From Phytohabitans rumicis (GTDB taxonomy: Bacteria > Actinomycetota > Actinomycetes > Mycobacteriales > Micromonosporaceae), in assembly GCF_011764445.1 (NCBI RefSeq), contig NZ_BLPG01000001.1, positions 124,001-188,000 on the forward strand: a DNA stretch of 64,000 bases, written 5' to 3'. Below, one piece after another: positions 43,568 to 52,548 of the stretch; the first letter of the stretch is position 1; each line of letters starts with the position of its first letter. Position numbers and translations under genes: made by a program. Under the pieces are notes generated by a model, which worked only from the letters and a program-made list of their open reading frames with translations, was not told where the DNA came from and made no database searches.

Positions 43568-44343
43568 CGGGTGGCCATGGCTCGCCGCGCCGTCGTCCCG
43601 ACACCCGCGGTCCGGATCTGGATCAGGCTCAAGGCGATGGCGCCCGCCACCACGAGCGCCAGCGAGACCGCGTTCCACCAGCCGAGCGATTCCCCGTACA
43701 GGAAGATGGCCGGCAGCGTCCACACCAAGCTGGGTGTGACGAGGGCGCGGGCGTCCTCGACCCGCATGATGACATCGGTCGTGAGTGACACCTCGTCCTC
43801 CGCCACGGCCGGGCTCGCCAGCACCTGGCGCAGCTGCATGATGACGCCGGCGCCCGCGCCGGCGAGGCCGATCAGCACGACGATCGCCCCGCGCCGCAAG
43901 CCGGAGTCCGAAACCGGCAGCACGCTCACCGCGAGCAGCAACGCGGCGGTGAAGGTGGCGACCGTGAAGACGGCATACGGCCGGCCCAGCACCGCCGGCC
44001 AGCCGAGCTCGACCGGGTGAGCCACCCGCCGGGACAGTTGCGCGCCGGCCCGCCGGTCGACGCGCCGCACCCACCAGCCGACCAGCCACTGTGCCACCAG
44101 CAACCCAACCACCAACGCCGCCAGCACCAGCAGCGGCAGCCGGGAGGAGGTGCCCTCGGCGATCCCTCCGAACGCGTGCGTGAGCGCCGCGCCGATCAGA
44201 AACGCGGCCAACAGGAGGCTGTCGACAAGCTTGGCACGCCGCCGCACCGCCAGCCGTGCGGCGAGCAGTAGGGTCGGCTCGGCGCCTGCCAAGCCGTGCT
44301 TGGCCAGCCACTGCCTAGCCTCCGTGTGATCTGCCTGGCGCAT
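43564..44343 (-). CDS. Polytopic membrane protein of unknown function
   Basis: 259 residues from ATG 44343 with GGAGGTG upstream. The N-terminal ~40 residues are cytoplasmic (EARQWLAKHGLAGAEPTLLL), followed by six hydrophobic segments (LLLAAFLIGAALTHAFGGIA; PLLVLAALVVGLLVAQWLVG; VFTVATFTAALLLAVSVLPV; GAIVVLIGLAGAGAGVIM; TLPAIFLYGESLGWWNAVSL and the end). I do not recognise the family. Coupling with a YtrA-type GntR gene resembles regulator/transporter pairs. Confidence 0.75.
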   Translation of the reverse strand: MRQADHTEARQWLAKHGLAGAEPTLLLAARLAVRRRAKLVDSLLLAAFLIGAALTHAFGGIAEGTSSRLPLLVLAALVVGLLVAQWLVGWWVRRVDRRAGAQLSRRVAHPVELGWPAVLGRPYAVFTVATFTAALLLAVSVLPVSDSGLRRGAIVVLIGLAGAGAGVIMQLRQVLASPAVAEDEVSLTTDVIMRVEDARALVTPSLVWTLPAIFLYGESLGWWNAVSLALVVAGAIALSLIQIRTAGVGTTARRAMATR

Positions 44344-44405
44344 GCCACCACCTCCGAATGTCGCAAGCTTTGTCTCAATACGATGAGTCATAGCATGCGA
44401 CAATG

Positions 44406-45122
44406 TCAACCCTCGGGAGCCTGGACCTGCTCGAAGCGGAACTCGCGGATGAAACAGTCTCGCGGCTGACCGACGGCGAAGAGCACACAGTCCACGATGG
44501 ACTTGGCGGTGAGCTCGGCGTGCGACTCGCGTGGTCCGTCCTGGACGAAGTCGGGCGGGAAGAGGGAGATCACCCGGATCCCGTCGGCCCGTACCCGATG
44601 GGAGAGGATCTCGGCGAACCCGGCCTGGCCGTGTTTGGCGGCGTAGAACGCCGCGTGGGCGCCGGAGCGGTGATGCCCGACCTCCCCGCAGGCGGAGATC
44701 ATGTTGACGACGTCGGGTCGCGGCGAGGCGCGCAGCAGCGGCAGCACGTGCTTGGTCAGCAGCACGGTGCCGGTCACGGCGCCGGCTATCGCGGCGACGA
44801 TGGCGTCGTCCTCGACGTCGCCGAGGTCTTCGCCGTGCAGATAGCCGGCACCGTTGTTGACCAGGACATCGAGCCGGTCGGTGCGGTCGGCCAGGGTCGC
44901 GGCGAACGCGCGTACCGAATCGGGGTTGGCCAGATCGCACGCGAACGCCTCAGCGGCGCCGCGGCCTCGCTGGCGGATCAGGTCCGCGGTCTGTTCGGCC
45001 GCCGCCGGGTCGCGGGCGGCGACGGACACGTGCGCGCCGCGTTCCGCGAACGCCGCCGCCAGCAGTCTTCCGGTGTCACGCCCGGCGCCGGTGACGGCGA
45101 CCCGCAGCCCATCGAGGTTCAC
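44406..45122 (-). CDS. Short-chain dehydrogenase/reductase-like protein
   Basis: 238 residues. NAD(P) motif TGAGRDTG at the N-terminus, LVNNGAG and VVNMISACGEVG (Ser). The catalytic stretch reads AAFYAAKHGQAGF: aligned on the lysine, Phe occupies the tyrosine position and the Tyr is one residue closer (YxxK rather than YxxxK), so catalysis is doubtful. The coenzyme fold looks intact. It is followed at once by the ABC half-transporter genes on the same strand, but the reading order (ABC first) makes it the last gene of that unit. Confidence 0.82.
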   Translation of the reverse strand: MNLDGLRVAVTGAGRDTGRLLAAAFAERGAHVSVAARDPAAAEQTADLIRQRGRGAAEAFACDLANPDSVRAFAATLADRTDRLDVLVNNGAGYLHGEDLGDVEDDAIVAAIAGAVTGTVLLTKHVLPLLRASPRPDVVNMISACGEVGHHRSGAHAAFYAAKHGQAGFAEILSHRVRADGIRVISLFPPDFVQDGPRESHAELTAKSIVDCVLFAVGQPRDCFIREFRFEQVQAPEG

Positions 45123-45129
45123 GACCAGA

Positions 45130-46938
45130 TCACATCATGGGTACGTCGCTCGCGGGTCGGCGGTACGCGGTGGCCTGGATGTTGTACAGGTTCGCGTAGC
45201 GCCCGCCCGCGGCGAGGAGTTCGTCGTGGGTGCCCCGCTCGACGAGCCGGCCTTGATGGAGTACGAGGATGTGGTCGGCGCCGGTCACGGTGGAGAAGCG
45301 GTGCGAGACGATGACGGTGATCGCGCCGGTGCGGGCGGCCAGTTCGCGGGCGCGGACCAGATAGCGCCGGAAGATGTGGTGTTCGCTGGGTGCGTCCAGC
45401 GACGCGGTGGGCTCGTCGAGCACGAAGAGCAGCGGGTCGGTACGCATCGACGCGCGGGCGAGTGCGGTGCGCTGCCATTGGCCCTCGGACAGGTCGACGC
45501 CGTCGAACTGGCGCCCCAGTTGGGTGTCCAACCCGTCGGGTAACCGGTCGACCAGTGGCCGCGCGTCGGCGGCGTGGACGGCGTCGGTGATGCGGCCGGT
45601 GTCGTGCAGGTGCGTCAGGTCGCCGATGCCGACGGTCTCGCCGAATGGGATGTGGAAGCGGCCGAAGTCCTGGAAGGCGGCGCTGATGCGGGCCCGCCAT
45701 TCGGTGGTGGCCAGGTCGGCGAGGTCGACGCCGTCGACCTCGATCCGGCCCCGGTCCGGCGGGTACAGCTTGGTCAACAGCTTGACCAGGGTGGTCTTTC
45801 CCGAGCCGTACTCCCCGACGACGGCGACGACCGCGCCGGCGGGCAGGTGGCAGCTGAAGTCGTCGAGTGCGGGCCGTCCGGTGCCCGGGTAGGTGAAGGC
45901 GACGCGGTCGAGGGTGATGCCGGCGCGCAGCGTGGCCGGCGGTGTCCGGCGTCCGGTACTGCGCGAGGTCGCCACGTAGTCGCGCAGCCACAGCAGCGGT
46001 TCGACCACGGTGCGCCCGCTCGTCGTGTGGCTGACCGCGAAGAGGGTTTCCTGGACGGCGTTGCGCAGCGTCACGGCGACGGTCACCGCGAGGACGAGGT
46101 CGCCGGCGGTCGCTTGGCCGTGCGCGGTGCGGTCGATCAGCAGCACCAGGCCGGTGGCGAAGCCCGCGGTGTACAGCGTCCACCCGGCCACCGACCACGC
46201 GGCGGCCCGCAGCCGGGCGCGGAACCGGCCGTCGACGGCCGCCTCCCATGCCTGCCGCTGCCGCCGGGCGATCTCCGGTCCTGCCCCGCTGACCCGCAGT
46301 TCCTTACCGCCCGCCGCCGCGGTGGCGAGGTTGAACAGGTGGCGCTGCAACCGGAACGCCTCCGCCGTCCGGGTCTCGGCGTCCACGATGGACCGCTGGC
46401 CGCGCTGGTCGAACCACAGCGGCGCGGCGGCGAAACCGAGCAGCAGCAACAACCAGGGGGTGACCGCCGCCAGCAGCAGGAGGAGCAGGCCCAGCCGCAG
46501 CGCGTCGCAGCCGGCCGCGACCGCCTGCCACGGGGCGTGGTTGAGCCGCCAGCCGGCGCCGCGCAGCACGGTGATCCGGTCCAGCAGGTCGGTGCGTTCC
46601 AGATGCTCCAGGCCGTCGAGCCGGGCGAGGTGCTCCTCGATGTGCCGGCGGATGTGCAGGGTGCCGATCCGGTCACCGATCATGACCTCCAGCGTGTCGG
46701 CGAGGCTGCGCAGGTACATCCCGACGGCGTACGCGATGACCGCGACCGCGGCGCCGGCAGCGGCCGTACCCGGATCGCGGTGGACGATCCCGTCGACCGC
46801 CGCGCGCAGCGCGAGCGCCATGGCCGGGGTGGTGGGCACGGTGGCCAGCCGCAGCGCCAGCAGTCCGGCGGTGGGCAGCGGATGCAGCCGCCAGGACAGT
46901 CGCAGCAGCTCGGCCAGCAGCTTGGCGTAGCGGATCAC
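45130..46938 (-). CDS. ABC half-transporter (membrane plus ATPase), subunit 2
   Basis: 602 residues. Membrane domain with six hydrophobic segments (about 20-315), then an ATPase with VGEYGSGKTTLVKLL (Walker A), FQDFGRFHIPFGETVGIGD (Q-loop), VDLSEGQWQRTALARASM (signature with Glu in place of the second Gly) and LFVLDEPTASLDAPSEHHIF. The altered signature suggests an asymmetric heterodimer with the adjacent gene, which keeps LSGGQ. Substrate unknown; such pairs often export peptides or lipids. Four-base overlap with the upstream gene. Confidence 0.9.
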   Translation of the reverse strand: MIRYAKLLAELLRLSWRLHPLPTAGLLALRLATVPTTPAMALALRAAVDGIVHRDPGTAAAGAAVAVIAYAVGMYLRSLADTLEVMIGDRIGTLHIRRHIEEHLARLDGLEHLERTDLLDRITVLRGAGWRLNHAPWQAVAAGCDALRLGLLLLLLAAVTPWLLLLLGFAAAPLWFDQRGQRSIVDAETRTAEAFRLQRHLFNLATAAAGGKELRVSGAGPEIARRQRQAWEAAVDGRFRARLRAAAWSVAGWTLYTAGFATGLVLLIDRTAHGQATAGDLVLAVTVAVTLRNAVQETLFAVSHTTSGRTVVEPLLWLRDYVATSRSTGRRTPPATLRAGITLDRVAFTYPGTGRPALDDFSCHLPAGAVVAVVGEYGSGKTTLVKLLTKLYPPDRGRIEVDGVDLADLATTEWRARISAAFQDFGRFHIPFGETVGIGDLTHLHDTGRITDAVHAADARPLVDRLPDGLDTQLGRQFDGVDLSEGQWQRTALARASMRTDPLLFVLDEPTASLDAPSEHHIFRRYLVRARELAARTGAITVIVSHRFSTVTGADHILVLHQGRLVERGTHDELLAAGGRYANLYNIQATAYRRPASDVPMM

Positions 46939-48848
46939 GTCAGCTCACCCTCTTCGAGCCGGTCGTCGAAGCCGCGCTGGAAGCGCTGCGCCTGGATCGC
47001 GAACATGCTCGCGTAGGTGCCGCCGGCGGCGATCAGTTCCTCGTGCGTGCCGTCCTCGGTGATCCGGCCGCCGCTGACCAGCACGATGCGGTCCGCCCGG
47101 CGCACCGTGGACAACCGGTGCGAGATCAGGATCACCGAGGCGGCACCGCGGTGGGCGGCGAGCCGGTCGAACACGTCGCGTTCGGTCCGCACGTCCAGGT
47201 GCGCGGTCGGTTCGTCCAGCACCAGCACCTGGGCGCCGGTGCGCAGCGCGTACAGCGCTCGGGCGAGGACGACCTGCTGCCACTGGCCGCCGGACAGGTC
47301 GACCCCGCCGTCGCGGGCACGCGCCAGCGGCGTGTCCCACCCACCCGGCAGCCGCGACACCACGGCGTCGAAGCCGGCGTCGCGGGCCGCGCCCACGACG
47401 GCCGCCATGTCCGGTACGGCGAGCGCGTTGCCGAGCGCCACGTTGTCGGCGGCGGACAGGTGGTAGCGCACGAAGTCCTGGAACACCACCGACAGCCGGG
47501 CCCGCCAGGCGGCCGGGCCGATGTCGGCCAGGTCGCGACCGTCGGCGGTGATCCGCCCGGCGGTCGGTTCGTATAGCCCGGCCAGCAACTTGATCAGCGT
47601 TGACTTGCCGGCACCGTTGACGCCGACGATCGCGAGCAGCTCTCCCGGCCGCACCTGCAGGTCCAGCCCGTCGAGTACCACCGACTCGGTGCCGGGATAC
47701 CGGAATCCCACCCCCTCGAAGCGGATCAGCGGCGGCTCCGGCCGCGTTCCGGCCGGCTCCGGCGCCGGCGGTGGGACCGCTCCGCCGCCGGCGAGTTCCG
47801 CGCGCACCCGGGTGAACGCCCGAACGCAGGTGATCGCGTTGAGCGTGGCCTGGGGCGCGTCGTCGAACGCCTCGAAGACGCCGGTGCCGGCCACCAGCGC
47901 GGCCGTGGCCACGGCCACCGGTGCGCCGCCGCGGGCCGCGTCGACGGCCACCACGACGTACACGATCCCCAGCGGAACGAGCACCGCCACCAACTGCTGC
48001 CAGGTCGCCGCGAGGATCCGCCGATCCATGGGCCAGAGCGGATCGTAGGCGGGCCGCAGGTGCCGATCGATGCGGTCGATGGCCCACTCCCCGAGGCCGA
48101 AGACGCGGATCTCCTTGCCCTCGGCCGGCGACACCAGCGCGTCGGACCACAGGTCCGCCCGCATGCTCGGCATGGGCACGTTCCGCCACACCCGCCGCCG
48201 CTGCCGGCCCTCGTGCCAGCGCAGCTGATGCAGGACCACGGCCGGCACCACGAGCAGCGGCACGGTCCACCACGCGTACGCGGCCAGCACCAGCGCGGAC
48301 GTGGCCAGGGCCAGCGACCGGCCGATCAGGTTGAGCTGGGCGAGCACGCCGGCGCCGGGCGTACCGTCCATGAAGCTCTCCGGATCGGCCCGGGCCGTGC
48401 GGATCAGGGCCTGCACCTCGGGGCGTTCCAGCGCGTCGATCGTGGGGCTGCCCGCGGCGAGCCGGGACAGCTCCGCGCGATGCCGCCCGTCGATGCGCGC
48501 TTCGGCCAGATAGGACAGTGGCGCCCGCACGGCGGTCGCGGCATGACCGATCAACAACACCACCGTGTACGCCGACAGCGCCGGCGCGGCGGCGGACAGA
48601 AGGTGGTCCGGATCCGCGTCGGTGAGGCGGTCGATCAGCCACCCCACCGTCGCCGCGGTGGCCGCGGGCACCACGCTGGCGAGCACGGTCAGCCCGACCA
48701 GCGCGGCCAGCAGTCCCGGACCGACCCACGGAAGTCTGACGAGCAGCTCGACACGGACGCGCACGGACGCGACCAGGATGGATGACAAGGAAACTCCCTG
48801 GACAGCACGTGAACCGCGGCGCTGGGGCGCCACGGTCTTGACGGGCAT
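46935..48848 (-). CDS. ABC half-transporter (membrane plus ATPase), subunit 1
   Basis: 637 residues as read from ATG 48848; a TTG at about 48791 with GGGAG upstream is an alternative start. Six membrane segments in residues ~40-320, then an ATPase: VGVNGAGKSTLIKLLAG, FQDFVRYHLSAADNVALGN, VDLSGGQWQQVVLARALY, VLVLDEPTAHLDVRTERD, ILISHRLSTVRRAD. Forms a pair with the next gene. No precursor-peptide gene for a lanthipeptide or similar product was seen next to it. The upstream region carries three long hairpins. Confidence 0.9.
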   Translation of the reverse strand: MPVKTVAPQRRGSRAVQGVSLSSILVASVRVRVELLVRLPWVGPGLLAALVGLTVLASVVPAATAATVGWLIDRLTDADPDHLLSAAAPALSAYTVVLLIGHAATAVRAPLSYLAEARIDGRHRAELSRLAAGSPTIDALERPEVQALIRTARADPESFMDGTPGAGVLAQLNLIGRSLALATSALVLAAYAWWTVPLLVVPAVVLHQLRWHEGRQRRRVWRNVPMPSMRADLWSDALVSPAEGKEIRVFGLGEWAIDRIDRHLRPAYDPLWPMDRRILAATWQQLVAVLVPLGIVYVVVAVDAARGGAPVAVATAALVAGTGVFEAFDDAPQATLNAITCVRAFTRVRAELAGGGAVPPPAPEPAGTRPEPPLIRFEGVGFRYPGTESVVLDGLDLQVRPGELLAIVGVNGAGKSTLIKLLAGLYEPTAGRITADGRDLADIGPAAWRARLSVVFQDFVRYHLSAADNVALGNALAVPDMAAVVGAARDAGFDAVVSRLPGGWDTPLARARDGGVDLSGGQWQQVVLARALYALRTGAQVLVLDEPTAHLDVRTERDVFDRLAAHRGAASVILISHRLSTVRRADRIVLVSGGRITEDGTHEELIAAGGTYASMFAIQAQRFQRGFDDRLEEGELT

Positions 48849-48912
48849 TGGCCAGGGGTCAGTTCATGGGTCGCAGCGTCTCCGATCGCCGCGCAAGCCG
48901 CAACCGAAATTC

Positions 48913-48985
48913 GGTTTGGGGGCCGGGGTGCCTCGCGAAGCCCGTCAGGCTTGATGTCTTCGCGAGTCACCCCGGCCCCCAAACC
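48913..48985. repeat. Long hairpin 1 of a three-hairpin array
   Basis: Arms 48913-48930 and 48968-48985 pair perfectly over 18 bases (GGTTTGGGGGCCGGGGTG with its complement). A two-by-two mismatch then leads to eight further pairs (48933-48940 with 48958-48965) and a 17-base loop. The loop is the exact reverse complement of that of hairpin 3. It lies just upstream of the ABC subunit 1 start. Confidence 0.9.
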
Positions 48986-49022
48986 TGACGAGGGCGTTCC
49001 AGTCGAAATACTCACCAACTCT

Positions 49023-49075
49023 GGAGTCCCCGCCGACCTTTACCACCCCAGGTAGTAAAGGTCGGCGGGGACTCC
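49023..49075. repeat. Long hairpin 2 (middle) of the array
   Basis: Arms 49023-49043 and 49055-49075 form a perfect 21-bp stem of unrelated sequence (GGAGTCCCCGCCGACC...) around an 11-base loop. A short TTTT follows on the plus strand at 49080-49083. Confidence 0.9.
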
Positions 49076-49120
49076 CAGGTTTTAAAAGCGTGACTGTCGC
49101 TGTTTGGTCGACCAGGTCAG

Positions 49121-49191
49121 TTTTGGGGGCCGGGGTGACCTGCGAAGACATCAAGCCTGACGGGCTTCGCAGGTCACCCCGGCCCCCAAAA
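49121..49191. repeat. Long hairpin 3 of the array, inverted copy of hairpin 1
   Basis: Arms 49121-49147 and 49165-49191 form a perfect 27-bp stem beginning TTTTGGGGGCCGGGGTGACC; the loop is 17 bases (ACATCAAGCCTGACGGG). It starts 16 bases beyond the lacI stop and may terminate that transcript. It repeats hairpin 1 in opposite orientation. Confidence 0.9.
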
Positions 49192-49206
49192 CGCCCTAAG
49201 CCACCG

Positions 49207-50235
49207 CTACGACGGCCCAGCCGTGCTCCCGCGGACGGTGAGCGAAGTGGCCAGTTCCAGCCCGACCTGAGGCCGCTCCTCCCCACGCCCCAAGGCCAGC
49301 GCCAGCTCGGTGGCGGCCACGGCCATCTCGGTGAGCGGTTGGTGGACGGTCGTGAGTGGAGGATCGACCAGGGCGGCGATCGGCAGGTCGTCGAAGCCGA
49401 CCACGCTCAGGTCCGCGGGGATCCGCCGCCCGAGCAGCCGCGCCGCCTGGTAGACGCCGAGCGCCTGCAGGTCGTTGCCGGTGAAGATCGCCGTGGGCGG
49501 CTCGGGGCGATCCAGCAGGGCGAGCGCGGCGGCGCGGCCGTCCTCCTGGGTCAGGTCGGTGCGCACGATCAGGTCGGCGTCCACCGGCAGGCCGGCGGAG
49601 TCCATGGCGGCGCGGTAGCCGTCCAGCCGGGCCCGGCAGCACAACACGTCGTCGGGACCACTGATCATCGCGATGCGGCGGTGTCCCAGCCCGATCAGGT
49701 GACGGGTGGCCGACCGGCCACCGCTCCAATTCGTCGCCCCGACAAACGGAACGTCGTCCGGCAACTCCATCGTGGGATCGAACACCACGCACGGAATCCC
49801 CCGGGCGCGCAGCTGGTTACGCTGCTCCTCCGACAACTGCGCCACCGTCACCACACAAGCCGGACGCCGCGCCAGGGTGTCGTCGATCCAGTAGCGGATC
49901 ATGTTGCGCTCCGGGCCGAACTCGGTCAGCACGACACCCAGCCGGTGCGCCCGGGCCACCCGCTCCACCCCGCGGATGATCTCGACCCCCCACATGTGCT
50001 CCAACTCGTCGAAGACGAGCTCCATCGTGGTGCTGCGGTGGACCGGATTCGACTTGCGGTACCCGTACTGGCTTATCAGGGCCTCGACGCGGGCGCGGGT
50101 GTCCGCGGCCACGCCGGAACGGCCGTTGATGACCTTGGATACCGTCGGGATCGACACCCCGGCCGACTCGGCGATGTAGGAGATGGTCACCGGCCCGGCC
50201 GGGAAGCCTTCTACGTGCTCCTCGGCGTGTGTCAA
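49207..50235 (-). CDS. LacI-family transcriptional regulator
   Basis: 342 residues from TTG 50235, chosen for GGAGGGG nine bases upstream; ATG 50298 in the same frame has no ribosome site. HTH with VTISYIAESAGVSIPTVSKV, NGRSGVAADTRARVEALISQ, then a sugar-binding-like core (NWSGGRSATRHLIGLGHRRI, MISGPDDVLCCRARLDGYRA, PTAIFTGNDLQALGVYQAAR, VVGFDDLPIAALVDPPLTTV). Probably a carbohydrate-responsive repressor; no sugar genes flank it, so the target is elsewhere or unclear. Confidence 0.92.
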   Translation of the reverse strand: MTHAEEHVEGFPAGPVTISYIAESAGVSIPTVSKVINGRSGVAADTRARVEALISQYGYRKSNPVHRSTTMELVFDELEHMWGVEIIRGVERVARAHRLGVVLTEFGPERNMIRYWIDDTLARRPACVVTVAQLSEEQRNQLRARGIPCVVFDPTMELPDDVPFVGATNWSGGRSATRHLIGLGHRRIAMISGPDDVLCCRARLDGYRAAMDSAGLPVDADLIVRTDLTQEDGRAAALALLDRPEPPTAIFTGNDLQALGVYQAARLLGRRIPADLSVVGFDDLPIAALVDPPLTTVHQPLTEMAVAATELALALGRGEERPQVGLELATSLTVRGSTAGPS

Positions 50236-50301
50236 CCTGGCTCCCCTCCGTAGGCGACGGGCTCGTGTCGAACCAGTCGAACCAGACGGTACCGGCATGG
50301 C

Positions 50302-52388
50302 TCACGGGCGGCGGCGCAGCCAGGCGGGCAGCCACCAGTTCGCGGGGCCGAGCAGGCTCATGACGGCCGGCACCAGGACCAGGCGGACGACGGTGGCGTC
50401 GAGCAGGACCGCGGTGGCCAGGCCGAGGCCGATCATCCGGGCGAACGGCGACGGGTTGGCGACGAAGGCGAGGAACACGGCGGTCATGATGAGCGCGGCC
50501 GAGGTGATCACCCGCCCGGTGGCGGCGATGCCGCGGGCGACCGAGTCGACGGTGTCGCCGCTGGTGCGGTACGCGTCGCGGATGCGCGAGAGCAGGAACA
50601 CCTCGTAGTCCATGGACAGTCCGAAGAGGACGGCGAAGAAGATGGCGGGCAGCGGTGAGGGAATGACGAGCGGCCCCTCCAGGCCGAACAGGCCCTTGAG
50701 CCACCCCCACTGGAACACGGCGACCACCACGCCGTAGGCGGCGCCGATCGACAGCAGGTTCATCAGGACGGCCTTGAGCGGCACGAGGATCGATCGGAAC
50801 ACCAGCATGAGCAGCAGGAACGAGGCGGCCAGGATCGCGGCGACGAAGATCGGCAGGGTACGCGCGAGCTGCCGGCTCAGGTCGTCGGTCATGGCGGTCA
50901 GGCCCGCGACAGAGACGTTGGCGGGCACCAGGCCGCGGATGCGGTCGAGGGTCTGGGACGTCGCGGCGTCGCCGGGTGCGGTGGTGGTGACCAGGCGCAG
51001 CACGACCGCGTCCGCGGCCGGGGACGCCTGTGGCTCGCCGATCGAGGCGATGCCGGGGTCGGCGGCGACGCGCTCGGCCAGCGCGGCGATGTCGCCGGTG
51101 CCCGCGCCGGGGCCGCGCAGGTCCACGACCAGCAGCAGCGGGCCGTTGACTCCCGGGCCGAAGCCGTCGGCCAGCAGGTCGTAGGCGCGCCGGTGGGTGG
51201 TGCTCGCCGAGTCGTCGCCGGCGTCGGGAAAGCCGGTCCGCATCCCCAGCGCCGGGACCGCCAGCGTCAGCAGGAGCGCCGCCGCCGCGAGGAGGTAGGG
51301 CCATGGCCGCCGGGAGATGTGGTGGGCCAGGCGCCACCAGGCGGTGCCGGGCGCGCGCCGCCGGCGCCGCCGGAGCCGGCCGCGGTCGATGCGGTCGCCG
51401 AGCAGCGCGAGCAGGGCGGGAAGGAGCGTCATGGCGGCGGCGGTGGCGCCGAGCACGACCAGCGCGGTGCTGAGCCCGATCGAGACCAGAAAGCCCATGC
51501 CGGTCAGCGCCAGCGCCGCCATCGCCACGACGACGGTCCCGCCGGCGAACAGGACGGCGGAGCCGGCCGAACCCATCGCCTCGGCCAGCGCGGTGGTGTT
51601 GTCCCGGCCGGCCGCGCGGCTCTCGCGGTAGCGGGCCGTGATGAACAGGGCGTAGTCGATGCCGACGCCCAGTCCGACCATGGCGGCGATCGTCGGCGCG
51701 GCGGTGGACACGTCCATCGCGTTGGCCAGCAGCGTGACGCCGGCGAGGCCGGCGGCGACCACGAGCAGCGCGAGCACGATCGGCACCAGGGCGGCCACGA
51801 CCGTCCCGAACGCCACCAGCAGCACGATGAGCGCGGCCAGCACCCCGGCCGCCTCCGCCCCGAGGTCGGGGTCTCGGCGTTGATGAACGCCGCGTCGCCG
51901 CCCAGCTCCGCCGTCACACCCGCTCGGCGGGCCGGCTCCAGCGCCCCGCCGATCGCTTCGAAGGGTCCCGGGCCGAGCCGCGTCGCGGGCGCGTCGAAGG
52001 CGATCTCGGCGTACCCGATGCGGCCGTCGGATGAGACGGTGCCGGCGGCGAACGGATCCGCCACCGCGGTGACGTGCTCGACGGCGGTGATCCGCGCGAC
52101 GGCGGCCTCGACGGCGGACCGCTGGTCCGCCAGCCGCTGGCCGTCCGGCGCGGCGAAGACCGCCAGGGCGTTGCCGCCGGCCGCCTCGGGGAACCGCTCC
52201 TCGAGCAGCTCCATCGCCCGCTCGCTCTGGCTGCCGGGGGCGATGAAGTCGTCGGCGAACGAGCCGCCGGCCGTGCCGGCCAGCGCAATGATGATCATGG
52301 CCGTGACCGTCCAGGCGGCGATCGTGATCCAGGGCCTGCGGGCGCTGGCCGCGCCGATGCGCCGGGTGAAGGAGTTCATGGCCGTCAT
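50302..52388 (-). pseudogene. MMPL/RND-family exporter (one-base deletion)
   Basis: Start ATG 52388 or 52379. The N-terminal third (RRPWITIAAWTVTAMIIIAL, ELGGDAAFINAETPTSG) loses frame at the CCCC run 51858-51861. One added G rejoins it to GVLAALIVLLVAFGTVVAAL and the rest: LGVGIDYALFITARYRESRA, the second large loop (LSRQLARTLPIFVAAILAAS) and LFGLSMDYEVFLLSRIRDAY. Restored length about 695 residues with two sets of membrane helices and two GxxxDY motifs, as in actinobacterial MMPL lipid/drug exporters. Divergent from the HK/RR pair at 52549. Confidence 0.85.
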
Positions 52389-52548
52389 CGTGGGCGCCGC
52401 CACCGGGCGCCGTCTCCCGGCGCCGGACGGACCGGCCCTCCCCCGCCGGGCGGGATGGCGTACGCGGCGCCTCCGCCCAGCGGCGGAGGCGGGCCCCACC
52501 GTGCGGGCGGATGACGGCGCCGCGTGCCCTGGCCTACCGTGACCTGGT

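Noticed and set aside
48689-49018. Possible RiPP precursor peptide upstream of the ABC pair
   Set aside because: The open frame crosses hairpin 1 and the start of the ABC gene and shows no leader/core pattern or ribosome site.
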